64,000 nt of DNA from Ogataea parapolymorpha DL-1. Taxonomy: Eukaryota > Ascomycota > Pichiomycetes > Pichiales > Pichiaceae. The stretch is taken from contig NC_027862.1 in assembly GCF_000187245.1 (NCBI RefSeq), positions 558,001 through 622,000 of the forward strand, read 5' to 3'. Below the pieces are notes generated by a model. The model had not been told where the DNA came from and did no database searches. It worked only from the letters and a program-made list of their open reading frames with translations. Positions 56,135 through 64,000 of this stretch are shown piece after piece. Within the stretch, counting starts at the first letter, position 1, and each line of letters begins with the position of its first letter. Made by a program: the position numbers and the translations under genes.

Positions 56135-56538
56135 ATGGGTATGTATCGAACAGAATAGGATGTCAGATCAGACTGGTATACTCAGTTTGCTGACAACAGC
56201 CCCCCTCCCCACTAACCTCAGTTAACGTTCCAAAGACCAGAAAGACCTACTGCAAGGGCAAGAACTGCAGAAAACACACCCAGCACAGAGTGACCCAATA
56301 CAAGGCCGGAAAGGCTTCGCTTTACGCCCAGGGTAAGAGAAGATACGACCGCAAGCAGTCCGGTTACGGTGGTCAGACCAAGCAAGTTTTCCACAAGAAG
56401 GCCAAGACCACCAAGAAGGTTGTGTTGAGACTGGAATGTGTCAGCTGCAAGACCAAGCTGCAACTCCCACTCAAGAGATGTAAGCACTTTGAGCTTGGTG
56501 GAGACAAGAAGCAAAAGGGTCAAGCTTTGCAATTCTAA
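56135..56538 (+). CDS. RPL42: 60S ribosomal protein L42 (eL42, formerly L41/L44), spliced
   Basis: This large-subunit protein sits near the E-site. Exon 1 is only ATGG (56135-56138) and exon 2 runs 56222-56538, giving 106 residues, exactly the usual length. The zinc-ribbon cysteines C12, C17 (YCKGKNC) and the CVSC / RC pairs later on are present, as is the C-terminal KQKGQALQF. Residue 56 is Gln (codon 56383-56385, in TKQVFHKK) where most yeasts have Pro. In Candida maltosa and engineered yeasts this Gln makes ribosomes resist cycloheximide. The first-codon intron is typical of yeast ribosomal protein genes. Confidence 0.97.
56139..56221 (+). other. 83-nt intron in RPL42
   Basis: The donor is GTATGT (56139), the branch site ACTAAC is at 56211-56216 and the acceptor CTCAG ends at 56221. 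It interrupts codon 2 (G|TT, Val), the conserved position in yeast RPL42 genes. The branch-to-acceptor distance is only about 6 nt. Confidence 0.95.
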
Positions 56539-56722
56539 GTGTGTAATGTTAACCCTTATAGGTACCATGTCGTAGTAGTTCCTCCTTTAGACTCCAAACA
56601 ACACATCCTTGCACCGCCTGCCTTTGAAATTCTGCTACGCTCCCAAAAAACAACGGATCGTGTTTTGTTTTCTTTTGTGAGAGCAACCATCAGCACCTTC
56701 CAGCCCAGATCGCCACTCAGCC
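56539..56722. promoter_or_regulatory. RPL42-CBK1 spacer
   Basis: This 184-bp spacer holds the RPL42 3' end and the CBK1 promoter. No distinct motif was recognised. Confidence 0.4.
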
Positions 56723-58624
56723 ATGTATCCGCAGCAGGACAGCGGTACGAACTACCAGCAGAATATGTACAACCTGTACCAGCAGCAGCAGCAACCGCAG
56801 TATCGACAGTACAACAACCAGCAGTTTGGCGTGCCTAACGGGTCGCCACATCCTCAGCAGGCGCCTGTGTTTGGTGCGCAGATCCCCAACATGCAGCACC
56901 CGGCACAGCAGCAGGTCCAAAACTACCAGAATCTGTACGGCACGTCGCCGACCCGATCTTTGCAGTTCAACGACTTCAACCCCCAGCCGCCCTCGAGTCC
57001 GTCGCGCAGCGTGCGGTCGGCGAACCTGGCGCCGATCTCGTCGAACTCGTCGCTTGTGTCGCCGTCGAAGTCAGCTCTGAAACAGCCCGAGTTTCCGTAC
57101 TCGAACCCGGCCGCCAACAACAGCAACTCGAACCTTTCGTACCGGCAGAGCGTGCAGTCGCTGCAGCCGCCGGCCGACTATGTGTACTTTGACCGGCATC
57201 CAGAGTGGTTTTCGAAGTCGTCGCAGGACAAGGCGGCCTCGATCAAGCTGAAACTCGAGCACTACTACAAAACAGCCATCGAGCATGCCATCGAGCGCAA
57301 CCAGAGACGCGTGTCGTTTGAGCAGAAGCTCGGCACCGAGAGCTCTGGGGAGCGCCGGAACAGAGAGCTACAGCTGTTTGGCCGCAACGAGTCGCAGTTT
57401 CTACGGCTGCGAAGAACAAGACTCAGTCTTGAGGATTTCCACACAGTCAAGGTGATCGGCAAGGGCGCCTTTGGAGAGGTCCGGCTCGTCCAAAAACGCG
57501 ACACGGGCAAGATCTACGCCATGAAAACCCTGCTGAAAAGCGAGATGTACAAGAAGGAGCAGCTGGCGCACGTCAAGGCCGAGCGGGACGTGCTGGCAGA
57601 CGCAAACTCGCCGTGGGTCGTGTCGCTGTACTACTCGTTCCAGGACCCGCTCTATCTGTACCTGATCATGGAGTTCTTGCCTGGCGGCGACCTGATGACC
57701 ATGCTGATCAAGTGGCAGATTTTCACCGAGGACGTGACCCGATTCTACATTGCCGAGTGCGTGCTGGCGATCGAGGCGATACACAAACTGGGATTCATTC
57801 ATAGAGACATCAAGCCAGACAACATTCTCATCGACATGCGCGGCCACATCAAGCTTTCAGATTTTGGCCTGTCGACCGGGTTCCATAAGACACACGATTC
57901 CAACTACTACAGAAAGCTGCTGGACCAGGACAACGCCAACGGCTCGGGCGGCTCCAACACGGGGCGAAACTCCGTGCTCGTCGACCCGATCAACCTCACC
58001 ATGTCGAATCGGCAGCAGATGCAGACGTGGCGTAAATCCAGACGGCTCATGGCATACTCTACCGTCGGAACTCCCGACTACATTGCTCCAGAGATCTTTT
58101 TGAACCAGGGATACGGTCAGACGTGCGACTGGTGGTCGCTGGGCGCCATTATGTTTGAGTGTCTGGTGGGCTGGCCGCCGTTCTGCTCCGAGACCCCTAA
58201 AGAGACGTATTGCAAGATTCTCAACTGGAGAGAGACATTACAATTTCCTGAGGATATTCACCTGAGTCCCGAGGCAGAGGACCTGATCCTGAGGCTTCTG
58301 ACCGACGCGGACCACCGACTCGGCCGCAACGGCGGCGCCAACGAGATCAAGGCACACCCATTCTTCCGTGGAGTCAACTGGGACGAGATCCGCAACGTGG
58401 AGGCCCCATTCATCCCAAAACTCAGGTCCATCACAGACACGCGTTTCTTCCCGACCGACGAGCTAGAAAACGTGCCGGACTCACCTGCTCTGGCCCAAGC
58501 TGCTAAGCAGCGGGAGCAGATGAAGGGCAGTGTTGTTGGTGGGGCAGACACCAAGGAGGATCTTCCGTTCATTGGATACACCTTCAGCCGGTTTGAGTAC
58601 CTGACGCGGAAGAATGCTTTATAG
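56723..58624 (+). CDS. CBK1: NDR/LATS-family kinase Cbk1
   Basis: Cbk1 is the terminal kinase of the RAM network controlling polarised growth, septum degradation (Ace2) and Ssd1. The 633-residue protein has a Gln/Asn-rich N-terminus (a QQQQQ run), then a Mob2-binding NTR helix region (about 155-215). The kinase domain starts at [15 protein letters not shown], with [10 protein letters not shown] near residue 360 and DFGLSTG near 379. An NDR-type insert precedes the activation segment, which ends in GTPDYIAPE. The C-terminal hydrophobic motif FIGYTFSRF has the regulatory Thr. S. cerevisiae Cbk1 is 756 residues, mostly due to a longer Gln-rich start. It begins at the ATG at 56723. Confidence 0.96.
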   Translation: MYPQQDSGTNYQQNMYNLYQQQQQPQYRQYNNQQFGVPNGSPHPQQAPVFGAQIPNMQHPAQQQVQNYQNLYGTSPTRSLQFNDFNPQPPSSPSRSVRSANLAPISSNSSLVSPSKSALKQPEFPYSNPAANNSNSNLSYRQSVQSLQPPADYVYFDRHPEWFSKSSQDKAASIKLKLEHYYKTAIEHAIERNQRRVSFEQKLGTESSGERRNRELQLFGRNESQFLRLRRTRLSLEDFHTVKVIGKGAFGEVRLVQKRDTGKIYAMKTLLKSEMYKKEQLAHVKAERDVLADANSPWVVSLYYSFQDPLYLYLIMEFLPGGDLMTMLIKWQIFTEDVTRFYIAECVLAIEAIHKLGFIHRDIKPDNILIDMRGHIKLSDFGLSTGFHKTHDSNYYRKLLDQDNANGSGGSNTGRNSVLVDPINLTMSNRQQMQTWRKSRRLMAYSTVGTPDYIAPEIFLNQGYGQTCDWWSLGAIMFECLVGWPPFCSETPKETYCKILNWRETLQFPEDIHLSPEAEDLILRLLTDADHRLGRNGGANEIKAHPFFRGVNWDEIRNVEAPFIPKLRSITDTRFFPTDELENVPDSPALAQAAKQREQMKGSVVGGADTKEDLPFIGYTFSRFEYLTRKNAL

Positions 58625-58739
58625 CATAATAAATATAAACGTTGAACACGGGAACGTAGACGGGATGGGTAGCGTTGGACTGACCTTAGCAAATGTGAAG
58701 TTGTCCATGTGTGGAAATCTGAAATCCCGATTAAACATC
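58625..58739. other. Spacer between CBK1 and the tRNA gene
   Basis: This 115-bp stretch holds no open frame of note. It contains the CBK1 3' end and the region upstream of the tRNA gene. No long terminal repeat or other mobile-element remnant is visible next to the tRNA. Confidence 0.4.
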
Positions 58740-58812
58740 GCCCTTATGGCCAAGTTGGTAAGGCGCCACACTAGTAATGTGGAGATCCTCAGTTCAAATC
58801 TGAGTGGGGGCA
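58740..58812 (+). tRNA. tRNA-Thr (anticodon AGU)
   Basis: The 73-nt gene folds into a standard cloverleaf. The acceptor stem is GCCCTTA with TGGGGGC (7 bp with G-U pairs), and the D-arm is GCC...GGC. The anticodon stem is CCACA/TGTGG with loop CTAGTAA (anticodon AGT), and the T-arm is CTCAG-TTCAAAT-CTGAG. The discriminator base is A. It has no intron. A TTTT run at 58814 and the longer T-run after it provide the Pol III terminator. It reads ACU (and, after inosine change, ACC) threonine codons. Confidence 0.96.
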
Positions 58813-59096
58813 GTTTTATTTTTTTTTTGCCACCAAAGCAGTGCCAGTATTAAGTATGTCTGTAGAACAGGGCATGTCTGAGACCCAACTGACGGGGCAT
58901 TCCTAAAGCCGGTTTGTCGACATTTCAAGCCCTGACTCTCCCGGTTATCGTTTCGTCTGTTTCTCGCCCACCCATTATTCCTCGCTCATAACCCGACAGT
59001 ACCCAGAAATAAATTGTTTATCAAATACGATCAGAACCGTTCCAGCAGCACGGCCGATATTCGAACTATTTTCTGCCTTTTTCCGCTCCAATCACT
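58813..59096. promoter_or_regulatory. tRNA terminator and EDE1 promoter region
   Basis: This 284-bp region starts with T-runs ending tRNA transcription and continues as the presumed EDE1 promoter and leader. No further RNA gene was found. Confidence 0.45.
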
Positions 59097-62000
59097 ATGT
59101 CGGGTACGTACACTTCTTCTTCGTCTGCTAACGGCCCAGTCACCGGTGGCAATCTCAAGCAGCCTCTCACTGCTGACGAGAAGAAATTCTACAGCCAAAT
59201 CTTCAAAACGCTCGATCTCAAGCACACGGGCCTGCTTTCCGGACTGTCTGTGAAGCCTTTGTTAGAGGCGTCCAATCTGAGTCCGCCAGTACTGGGAGAA
59301 ATATGGAATATTGCAGACCCGGACAACAAAGGGTCGTTGGACCAGTTTGGGTTCTGTGTGGCAATGAGACTGATTGGACACATTCAGAACGGCGCGGTGC
59401 TCGGTCCAGAGCTTGCGCAGAACGTCCCACCTCAGCTGGCCAAGTTCAATTCCATCCCAGTTAACACCACGGGCGGAAGTCTGCCTGTGAACGCCACTGG
59501 GTCGCGGGTCTCGTCGGCCTCGTCCGTGGACTCGCAGCAGGTCGTTGTTCCTGTTCTGACGCCCCACCAAGCGGCTAGTTTCGGTGCCATGTTTGACAAA
59601 GCTGCTCCCGGCGGTGTTCTACCCGGAGTCCAGGCCAGAGACATTTTTCTCAAAGCCAGACTGCCTACACAGATTCTGGAGAAAATATGGAACCTGGTCG
59701 ATCAGAAACAGACCGGTCAGCTTGGCAGACCGCAGTTCATCGTGGCTATGCACCTGATCCAGAGTTTTCTCAACAAGTCCATGACCATCCTTCCTGCTGT
59801 CATTCCAGAGCCGGTCTGGGCCGTGGCCTCCAACCCGTCGCAGCCGCAGTCACCTCTTTTGCAACAAGCTTCTGGCGGCTCTATTGGCTCGGGCTCTGCC
59901 AACTTCAGCGCCTGGACCATGTCTCCGCAGCAGAAACAGCAATACGGCGCCGTCTTTGACAATCTGGACAAATCCAAGCAGGGCAAGGTTTCCGGCGACG
60001 AGGTTGCCAAGTTCCTCATGACGTCAAAGCTGCCAAACGATACGCTGGCCACCATCTGGGAACTGGCCAATTTGGACGGCTCCGACTCATTCAACAAGCA
60101 GGAGTTCTCCATTGCCATGTACCTGGTGCAGAAGAAATTGGCCGGTTTCGAGCTCCCAGAAGAGACTCCGGTCTCGCTGATCCAGACCAGCAAGTCCACA
60201 GACAGTCCCCAGGTCCATTCTGCTTCCCAAGTGCCACCCCCACTGCCTGCTTCTCCTTCTGCTCCCCAGCAGGCCGTCAGCCCTTCTAAGTCGCACATGG
60301 ACGACCTGATGGACGTTTTTGTCCAGCCTACACGTGCGGCCTCGAAGCCAGCCGTGCCTCCTGTCCCTGCGTCCCGCTCTGCCCATGTAGAGTCCAACAC
60401 CACGGGTCACGGTGGTTTTGTTCCGACGTCGAACTTTGGCCGCCAGCTGCAAAGCCAGCACACGGCCGCGGACGAGTCCTCTGACGACGACGAGGGTCCA
60501 GAGGACCTGGACCATCGGCCATCCAGACCTGTTCCGCCAGCCATCCCGGGCCGTGCTCAGAAGCCCCATTTCGACGAGACAGACTCTCAGCCACCTTCTC
60601 TCCCAAGACAGCCTACTGCTAATTACGAAGCCCTGAGAAGCGTGGCCAGCCCAGTTATCGAGTCCAAAGACGCGTCTCCAGCTCCGTCGCCGGCGCAGTT
60701 CACTCAGCAGCCGGCCAGCAGCCTGGAATTCACCAACCAACCGCAGCCACCGGCACGCACCTCGTCAACAGACAGAGACGTCTCGAATCAGCTTTCGCAG
60801 GCGTCTGTGGACATTGCAAATTTCTCTAACCAGATCAACTCTCTGACAATCCAAACTACAAACGTGAACGCCAAGAGAGACAAGGCGCAGAAAGAACTAG
60901 CCAGAATCATGAAGGTGAAAGAGGGAATTGAGTCGAAACTCTCGCAGCTGAAGACGCTCTACGAGCGCGAGGTGCAGCAGGTGCAAGAGGTGGAGGAGGT
61001 GTTGATCAAGTCGCGCAACGAGTCGGACTCTTTAAAACAGGAGCTGGCTCTTGCCGAGGCCAATTACCACTCGGAACAGTCCAAGCTCCAGAAACTGCAG
61101 CTGGAGGTCGAGGAGACCCAGAAGGGTAATCAGACGATGAAGGAGCGGCTCGGCGTGCTAAATGCTGAGTCGATCGACTTGAACCAGCAGATCGAGTCGC
61201 TGTCACAGAAACTGACGCAGTCGCAGAAGATGCTTGCCGTGACAACGCAACAGGTGGCCTCGCAGGAAGAAGAAAACAACCAGCTGAGATCGAAAATTGA
61301 GTCTGTGATCCAGTCGATTAGCGAGATCGAGCTGAAACATTCGCAGCTGCTTACGAGATCTGCAGAGCTGGAAGATGAAAATTACGACCTTCACGAGAAA
61401 CACGGTGACTACAGTGCCCAGTTTGCAGAGAAAAACCTCAACTTTAGTACTGCTCTTGCTTCCGGCGCTGGTTACCTTGCTGCCCAGCACGAGAAGTCCG
61501 TCGACGAGCAAGACAACGAGGAGTCTGAGGAGCAGGAGGTGCCAACGTCTACGCTGCAGAATTTCGACGAGACCGAATTCTCTGTGCCAAGCGCACAAGA
61601 CTTGAGAAGAGAGGCCACCGAGTCTGTCTCAAACACCACCGGTTTCGACTCGTCGACCAAGTCCCGTTCGGAGCCAGCCACTTCACAGACCTCGGAGCTG
61701 GACGACGGGTCCCAAACCCAGCAGCAGTTCTCGCTTCCGTTTGGCATTCCTCACTCGGAAACGTCCTCCATCCAAAACAATCCGTCGCAGTCTGTCAGGG
61801 GCGACTTTGACTTGCCGGACTCGCCTACTTCCACCATCGAAGAGGAATCTGCTCCGCCTGTGCTGAGCTCTCAGATCCTGCCGGAAGGAACAGAGGACGT
61901 TCCGGAGCCTATATCATCAAACGAGAATGGTGAGTCGTTCGAGATGGTTAACCACGACGATGCCAAGGACTCAGCTCCTCAGGAGCCTGCCCCTCACTAC

Positions 62001-62813
62001 ACGATGCCTGGAAGTTTGCCGGGCGAGTTTGCACAGATCGCAGAGAAAGAGCCAGAGTCAAACACCACTACAGAAACCTCAGACACCACAAAGAACGAAG
62101 CGGAGGACGAAGACGAAGAAGAAGACGATTTGTATTCACCAGCTACTAAGCCCGCCCAGCTTGCCACGGAAACGAACTCTGAGGAGCCATCAGTTCCTCA
62201 CGAGATTCCAGTTCCGGGCAAACCTAAGCCAGACGAGAGCAGCGACGACGAGGAGTTCCACGATAGTATTTCGAGCCCGGTCAAGCTGCAGGAGGAAGGT
62301 GCGGCCCAGCCGCAATCTGGCGACAAGTCGTTCAACCCATTTACAGCACAGAAGAGCGATAACATGTTCGACGACCTGGGGCTTGAGGAGGCCCGTCCAG
62401 AGGACTCTTTCAACGCTCCGCAGTTCGACGAGTTCAACAGCTTTGATGCCGGCACGCACGGGTTCTCCTTTTCGGGCCCATCCGCCCAGGACGCTGTTGA
62501 GGCCGGCGCTGGAGCAGGCGCGGTCAATGACGACTGGGAACAGGTGTTTGCCGGTTTTGGAAACGACCCAAGTCTGCAGCCCGCCACAGAACATTTCGAA
62601 AGCCTGCCACCATACGAGCCTAGCGAGGCCTTCACCGAACAGCCGTCCAATTCAAACCCTGTGCCTAGCGACTCCATCTATAGCCAGAGCCAGCAATTAG
62701 CCATTGAGGAGCTGAAGGGAATGGGATTTGACGAGAAGATGGCAGTGGACGCGCTGCAGAAGAACAGTTGGCAGTTGGATCTTGCCACAAACTTCCTTCT
62801 GGACTCTGCCTAA
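59097..62813 (+). CDS. EDE1: Early endocytic scaffold Ede1 (Eps15-like)
   Basis: Ede1 starts clathrin-mediated endocytic sites and clusters adaptors by phase separation. The 1238-residue protein has three EH domains (about residues 22-115, 145-235 and 275-365; core patterns EIWNIADPDNKGSLD, KIWNLVDQKQTGQLG, TIWELANLDGSDSFN), which bind NPF motifs. A Pro/Ser-rich region and a long coiled coil (about 570-790) follow. An acidic Ser/Thr/Pro-rich region comes next, and a C-terminal UBA domain (about 1198-1238; EELKGMGFDEKMAVDALQ) binds ubiquitin. The start is the ATG at 59097. Its stop codon overlaps that of the convergent SRN2. Confidence 0.96.
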   Translation: MSGTYTSSSSANGPVTGGNLKQPLTADEKKFYSQIFKTLDLKHTGLLSGLSVKPLLEASNLSPPVLGEIWNIADPDNKGSLDQFGFCVAMRLIGHIQNGAVLGPELAQNVPPQLAKFNSIPVNTTGGSLPVNATGSRVSSASSVDSQQVVVPVLTPHQAASFGAMFDKAAPGGVLPGVQARDIFLKARLPTQILEKIWNLVDQKQTGQLGRPQFIVAMHLIQSFLNKSMTILPAVIPEPVWAVASNPSQPQSPLLQQASGGSIGSGSANFSAWTMSPQQKQQYGAVFDNLDKSKQGKVSGDEVAKFLMTSKLPNDTLATIWELANLDGSDSFNKQEFSIAMYLVQKKLAGFELPEETPVSLIQTSKSTDSPQVHSASQVPPPLPASPSAPQQAVSPSKSHMDDLMDVFVQPTRAASKPAVPPVPASRSAHVESNTTGHGGFVPTSNFGRQLQSQHTAADESSDDDEGPEDLDHRPSRPVPPAIPGRAQKPHFDETDSQPPSLPRQPTANYEALRSVASPVIESKDASPAPSPAQFTQQPASSLEFTNQPQPPARTSSTDRDVSNQLSQASVDIANFSNQINSLTIQTTNVNAKRDKAQKELARIMKVKEGIESKLSQLKTLYEREVQQVQEVEEVLIKSRNESDSLKQELALAEANYHSEQSKLQKLQLEVEETQKGNQTMKERLGVLNAESIDLNQQIESLSQKLTQSQKMLAVTTQQVASQEEENNQLRSKIESVIQSISEIELKHSQLLTRSAELEDENYDLHEKHGDYSAQFAEKNLNFSTALASGAGYLAAQHEKSVDEQDNEESEEQEVPTSTLQNFDETEFSVPSAQDLRREATESVSNTTGFDSSTKSRSEPATSQTSELDDGSQTQQQFSLPFGIPHSETSSIQNNPSQSVRGDFDLPDSPTSTIEEESAPPVLSSQILPEGTEDVPEPISSNENGESFEMVNHDDAKDSAPQEPAPHYTMPGSLPGEFAQIAEKEPESNTTTETSDTTKNEAEDEDEEEDDLYSPATKPAQLATETNSEEPSVPHEIPVPGKPKPDESSDDEEFHDSISSPVKLQEEGAAQPQSGDKSFNPFTAQKSDNMFDDLGLEEARPEDSFNAPQFDEFNSFDAGTHGFSFSGPSAQDAVEAGAGAGAVNDDWEQVFAGFGNDPSLQPATEHFESLPPYEPSEAFTEQPSNSNPVPSDSIYSQSQQLAIEELKGMGFDEKMAVDALQKNSWQLDLATNFLLDSA

Positions 62814-63439
62814 GGCGTTTCGAGCCCGCCAACTCTCTCTTCGTACAATCTATGCAATTTTTCCAGTTTAAGATAGTACTCTTGACGCTCTGTAGTGTAT
62901 GTGCTCATGAAGGACGCCAGCTGTGCTTCATCGATCTCAGCTGGTGACGAACGGATCTGGTCCACAAGAGACTTAGTATCTCTGTCTTTATCATTAACGC
63001 TGCGCTCCACAGCCCGTATAATGGACTCTCTCGAGTACTTGTTCAGCAGGTCGTACATGCGGACCTGCAATTGGTCGAATTTCTTTAACTTCTCGTGGAA
63101 CTGCTCCAATTGCTTGTTAATCTGGTCTGTCTGTGGCACAATATCCTCTTTCACGTTTTTCAGCAGTTTGGTGGTGTACTCTATCTGTTTTTCCAGCGAT
63201 TCCACAATCTCTGTGCCTATTTGGTCAAAATTGGATGTTTTGTATAGATAGCTCTGAAGCAAATCAGGGGACCTGGCCAGTTCCTGGAGTTTAGCCGTGC
63301 TCAGCTCGTTAAAATACTGAGGCAGTTCTGAAGGAAACTTCAGCCTCTGTGTCACGCTCGTAGGCACAAGCGGGTATTCCAGCTTATCGTGGTCCAAAAC
63401 TTGCTCCTTCAGTGGTTTTGGTGGGACATTGGGAAGCAT
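62810..63439 (-). CDS. SRN2: ESCRT-I subunit Srn2 (Vps37)
   Basis: Srn2/Vps37 is part of ESCRT-I (with Vps23, Vps28, Mvb12) and sorts ubiquitinated cargo into multivesicular bodies. The 209-residue protein is mostly coiled coil, with the Mod_r (VPS37 C-terminal) domain over about residues 60-200, rich in Lys/Glu/Gln and ending in YYLKLEKLHRLYEERVG. It is close to the S. cerevisiae length (213). I start at the ATG at 63437-63439; the frame extends six codons further upstream only with a GTG. Its stop overlaps the EDE1 stop by 4 bp. Confidence 0.88.
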   Translation of the reverse strand: MLPNVPPKPLKEQVLDHDKLEYPLVPTSVTQRLKFPSELPQYFNELSTAKLQELARSPDLLQSYLYKTSNFDQIGTEIVESLEKQIEYTTKLLKNVKEDIVPQTDQINKQLEQFHEKLKKFDQLQVRMYDLLNKYSRESIIRAVERSVNDKDRDTKSLVDQIRSSPAEIDEAQLASFMSTYTTERQEYYLKLEKLHRLYEERVGGLETP

Positions 63440-63527
63440 TGTAAAAAGAACTGTCACTTATTTTATAATATTCCCAGCTTCACTTAATTAATATTTCTCA
63501 AAAATAATTTCTAGCATTTCTAGCATC
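63440..63527. promoter_or_regulatory. 88-bp divergent promoter SRN2/acyl-protein thioesterase
   Basis: This is a short AT-rich gap between divergent start codons. No distinct motif was seen. Confidence 0.4.
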
Positions 63528-64000
63528 ATGTCTGTTTCAAGGGTCTCCGCTTTAAAGCCGACAGCGTCAATGATAATAATCCACGGACTAGGCGACTCGT
63601 CCGACGGTTGGAAGTTCTTTGCAGATCTTTTGCACAGACAGGAGCAGTTTAGACACATCAACGTGATTCTGCCTAATGCCCCTGTCATTCCCGTGACTGT
63701 TTGCAACGGAATGCCAACGAGTTCATGGTTTGATCTGACCAGGTTCCCGATCGACCACAAAGTGGAGGAGGACCCGGTCACGTTTTGGAAGAGTGTTGAC
63801 GAGATAAAGCAACTAGTCGAGACTGAGGTGAAAAATGGCATTCCAAGCAACCGCATCGTTGTGGGCGGATTTTCACAGGGTGCAGCATTGAGCCTTGCAG
63901 TCGGCGCAACTTGTAACCGCACGCTTGCGGGTATTGTGGCGTTGTCTGGATTCTGCCCCGTGGAGAAGTCGCTCAAAGATAAAGTCCAGACCACGAACCT
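63528..64000 (+). CDS. Acyl-protein thioesterase 1 (partial, runs off the window)
   Basis: This alpha/beta-hydrolase removes palmitate from proteins such as G-alpha subunits and Ras (S. cerevisiae YLR118C/TML25, about 227 residues). The first 157 residues are visible. They begin MSVSRVSALKPTASMIIIHG with the conserved HGLGDSSDGWKFF, then LPNAPVIPVTVCNGMPTSSWFDL and the nucleophile elbow GGFSQGAA with Ser116 (codon 63873-63875). The catalytic Asp and His lie beyond the window end. The start is the ATG at 63528. The gene is open to the window edge with no frameshift seen. Confidence 0.93.
   Translation, partial: MSVSRVSALKPTASMIIIHGLGDSSDGWKFFADLLHRQEQFRHINVILPNAPVIPVTVCNGMPTSSWFDLTRFPIDHKVEEDPVTFWKSVDEIKQLVETEVKNGIPSNRIVVGGFSQGAALSLAVGATCNRTLAGIVALSGFCPVEKSLKDKVQTTN

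Noticed and set aside
59097..59110. GTACGT just after the EDE1 start as a possible splice donor
   Set aside because: The frame stays open through it and the first EH domain follows normally. No matching branch and acceptor set is needed.
63488..63994. 168-codon minus-strand frame at the right edge
   Set aside because: The plus strand encodes the thioesterase with the GFSQG elbow, so the antisense frame is a shadow.

Overview
The window is a gene-dense stretch of a budding-yeast nuclear chromosome. All recognisable genes are eukaryotic and Saccharomycotina-like. They have almost no introns, and the three introns found are short, with GTAAG/GTATGT donors and CTAAC branch points. A leucine that is invariant in tyrosyl-tRNA synthetase is encoded by CTG (30510-30512), so CUG is read as Leu; this argues against the CUG-Ser and CUG-Ala yeasts. 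Together with the middling GC content and very short intergenic gaps, this fits a methylotrophic yeast of the Ogataea (Hansenula) group. That assignment is an inference, because I could run no database search.

Layout. 1-5 kb: a KH-domain protein and choline kinase CKI1, divergent. 5-11 kb: a ribosome-biogenesis and RNA group (EFG1, CTR86, PWP2, MPP6). 11-18 kb: YIH1 and a TAH1/RPAP3-like co-chaperone share a 40-bp gap, followed by a large FKS-type glucan synthase with a 5' intron. 18-29 kb: RET3 (COPI), RQC2, HST2, ULP1, a YPP1-like TPR protein, and a KCH1-like potassium transport protein. 28-30 kb: the divergent SNZ/SNO vitamin B6 pair. 30-36 kb: TYS1, a Zn2Cys6 regulator, and PAB1 with an A-rich leader. 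36-44 kb: CHD1, then a 1.3-kb gene-free region in front of an unrecognised 789-aa acidic protein. 44-51 kb: COX23, NCS2, VPS75 (37-nt intron), a one-domain VPS10 receptor and an SLC26-type anion transporter. 51-64 kb: a PH-domain protein, a mitochondrial PPR-like protein, RPL42 (intron), CBK1, a tRNA-Thr(AGU) gene, EDE1, SRN2/VPS37 and the start of an acyl-protein thioesterase.

There is no mobile element, CRISPR array, rRNA gene or sign of a subtelomere. The genes are mostly housekeeping: RNA and ribosome biology (EFG1, PWP2, MPP6, RPL42, PAB1, TYS1, NCS2, RQC2), membrane traffic (RET3, YPP1, VPS10, EDE1, SRN2), chromatin (CHD1, VPS75, HST2) and cell wall/polarity (FKS, CBK1). Many neighbours are head-to-head with start codons under 110 bp apart, or tail-to-tail with overlapping stop codons.

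The points most worth following are: the Gln56 form of ribosomal protein L42 (predicts cycloheximide resistance); a Tah1 that keeps the animal-type RPAP3 C-terminal domain; the 37-nt VPS75 intron; a Vps10 receptor with one ectodomain repeat; and the unrecognised 789-aa gene with its long upstream region carrying two ACGCGT boxes.
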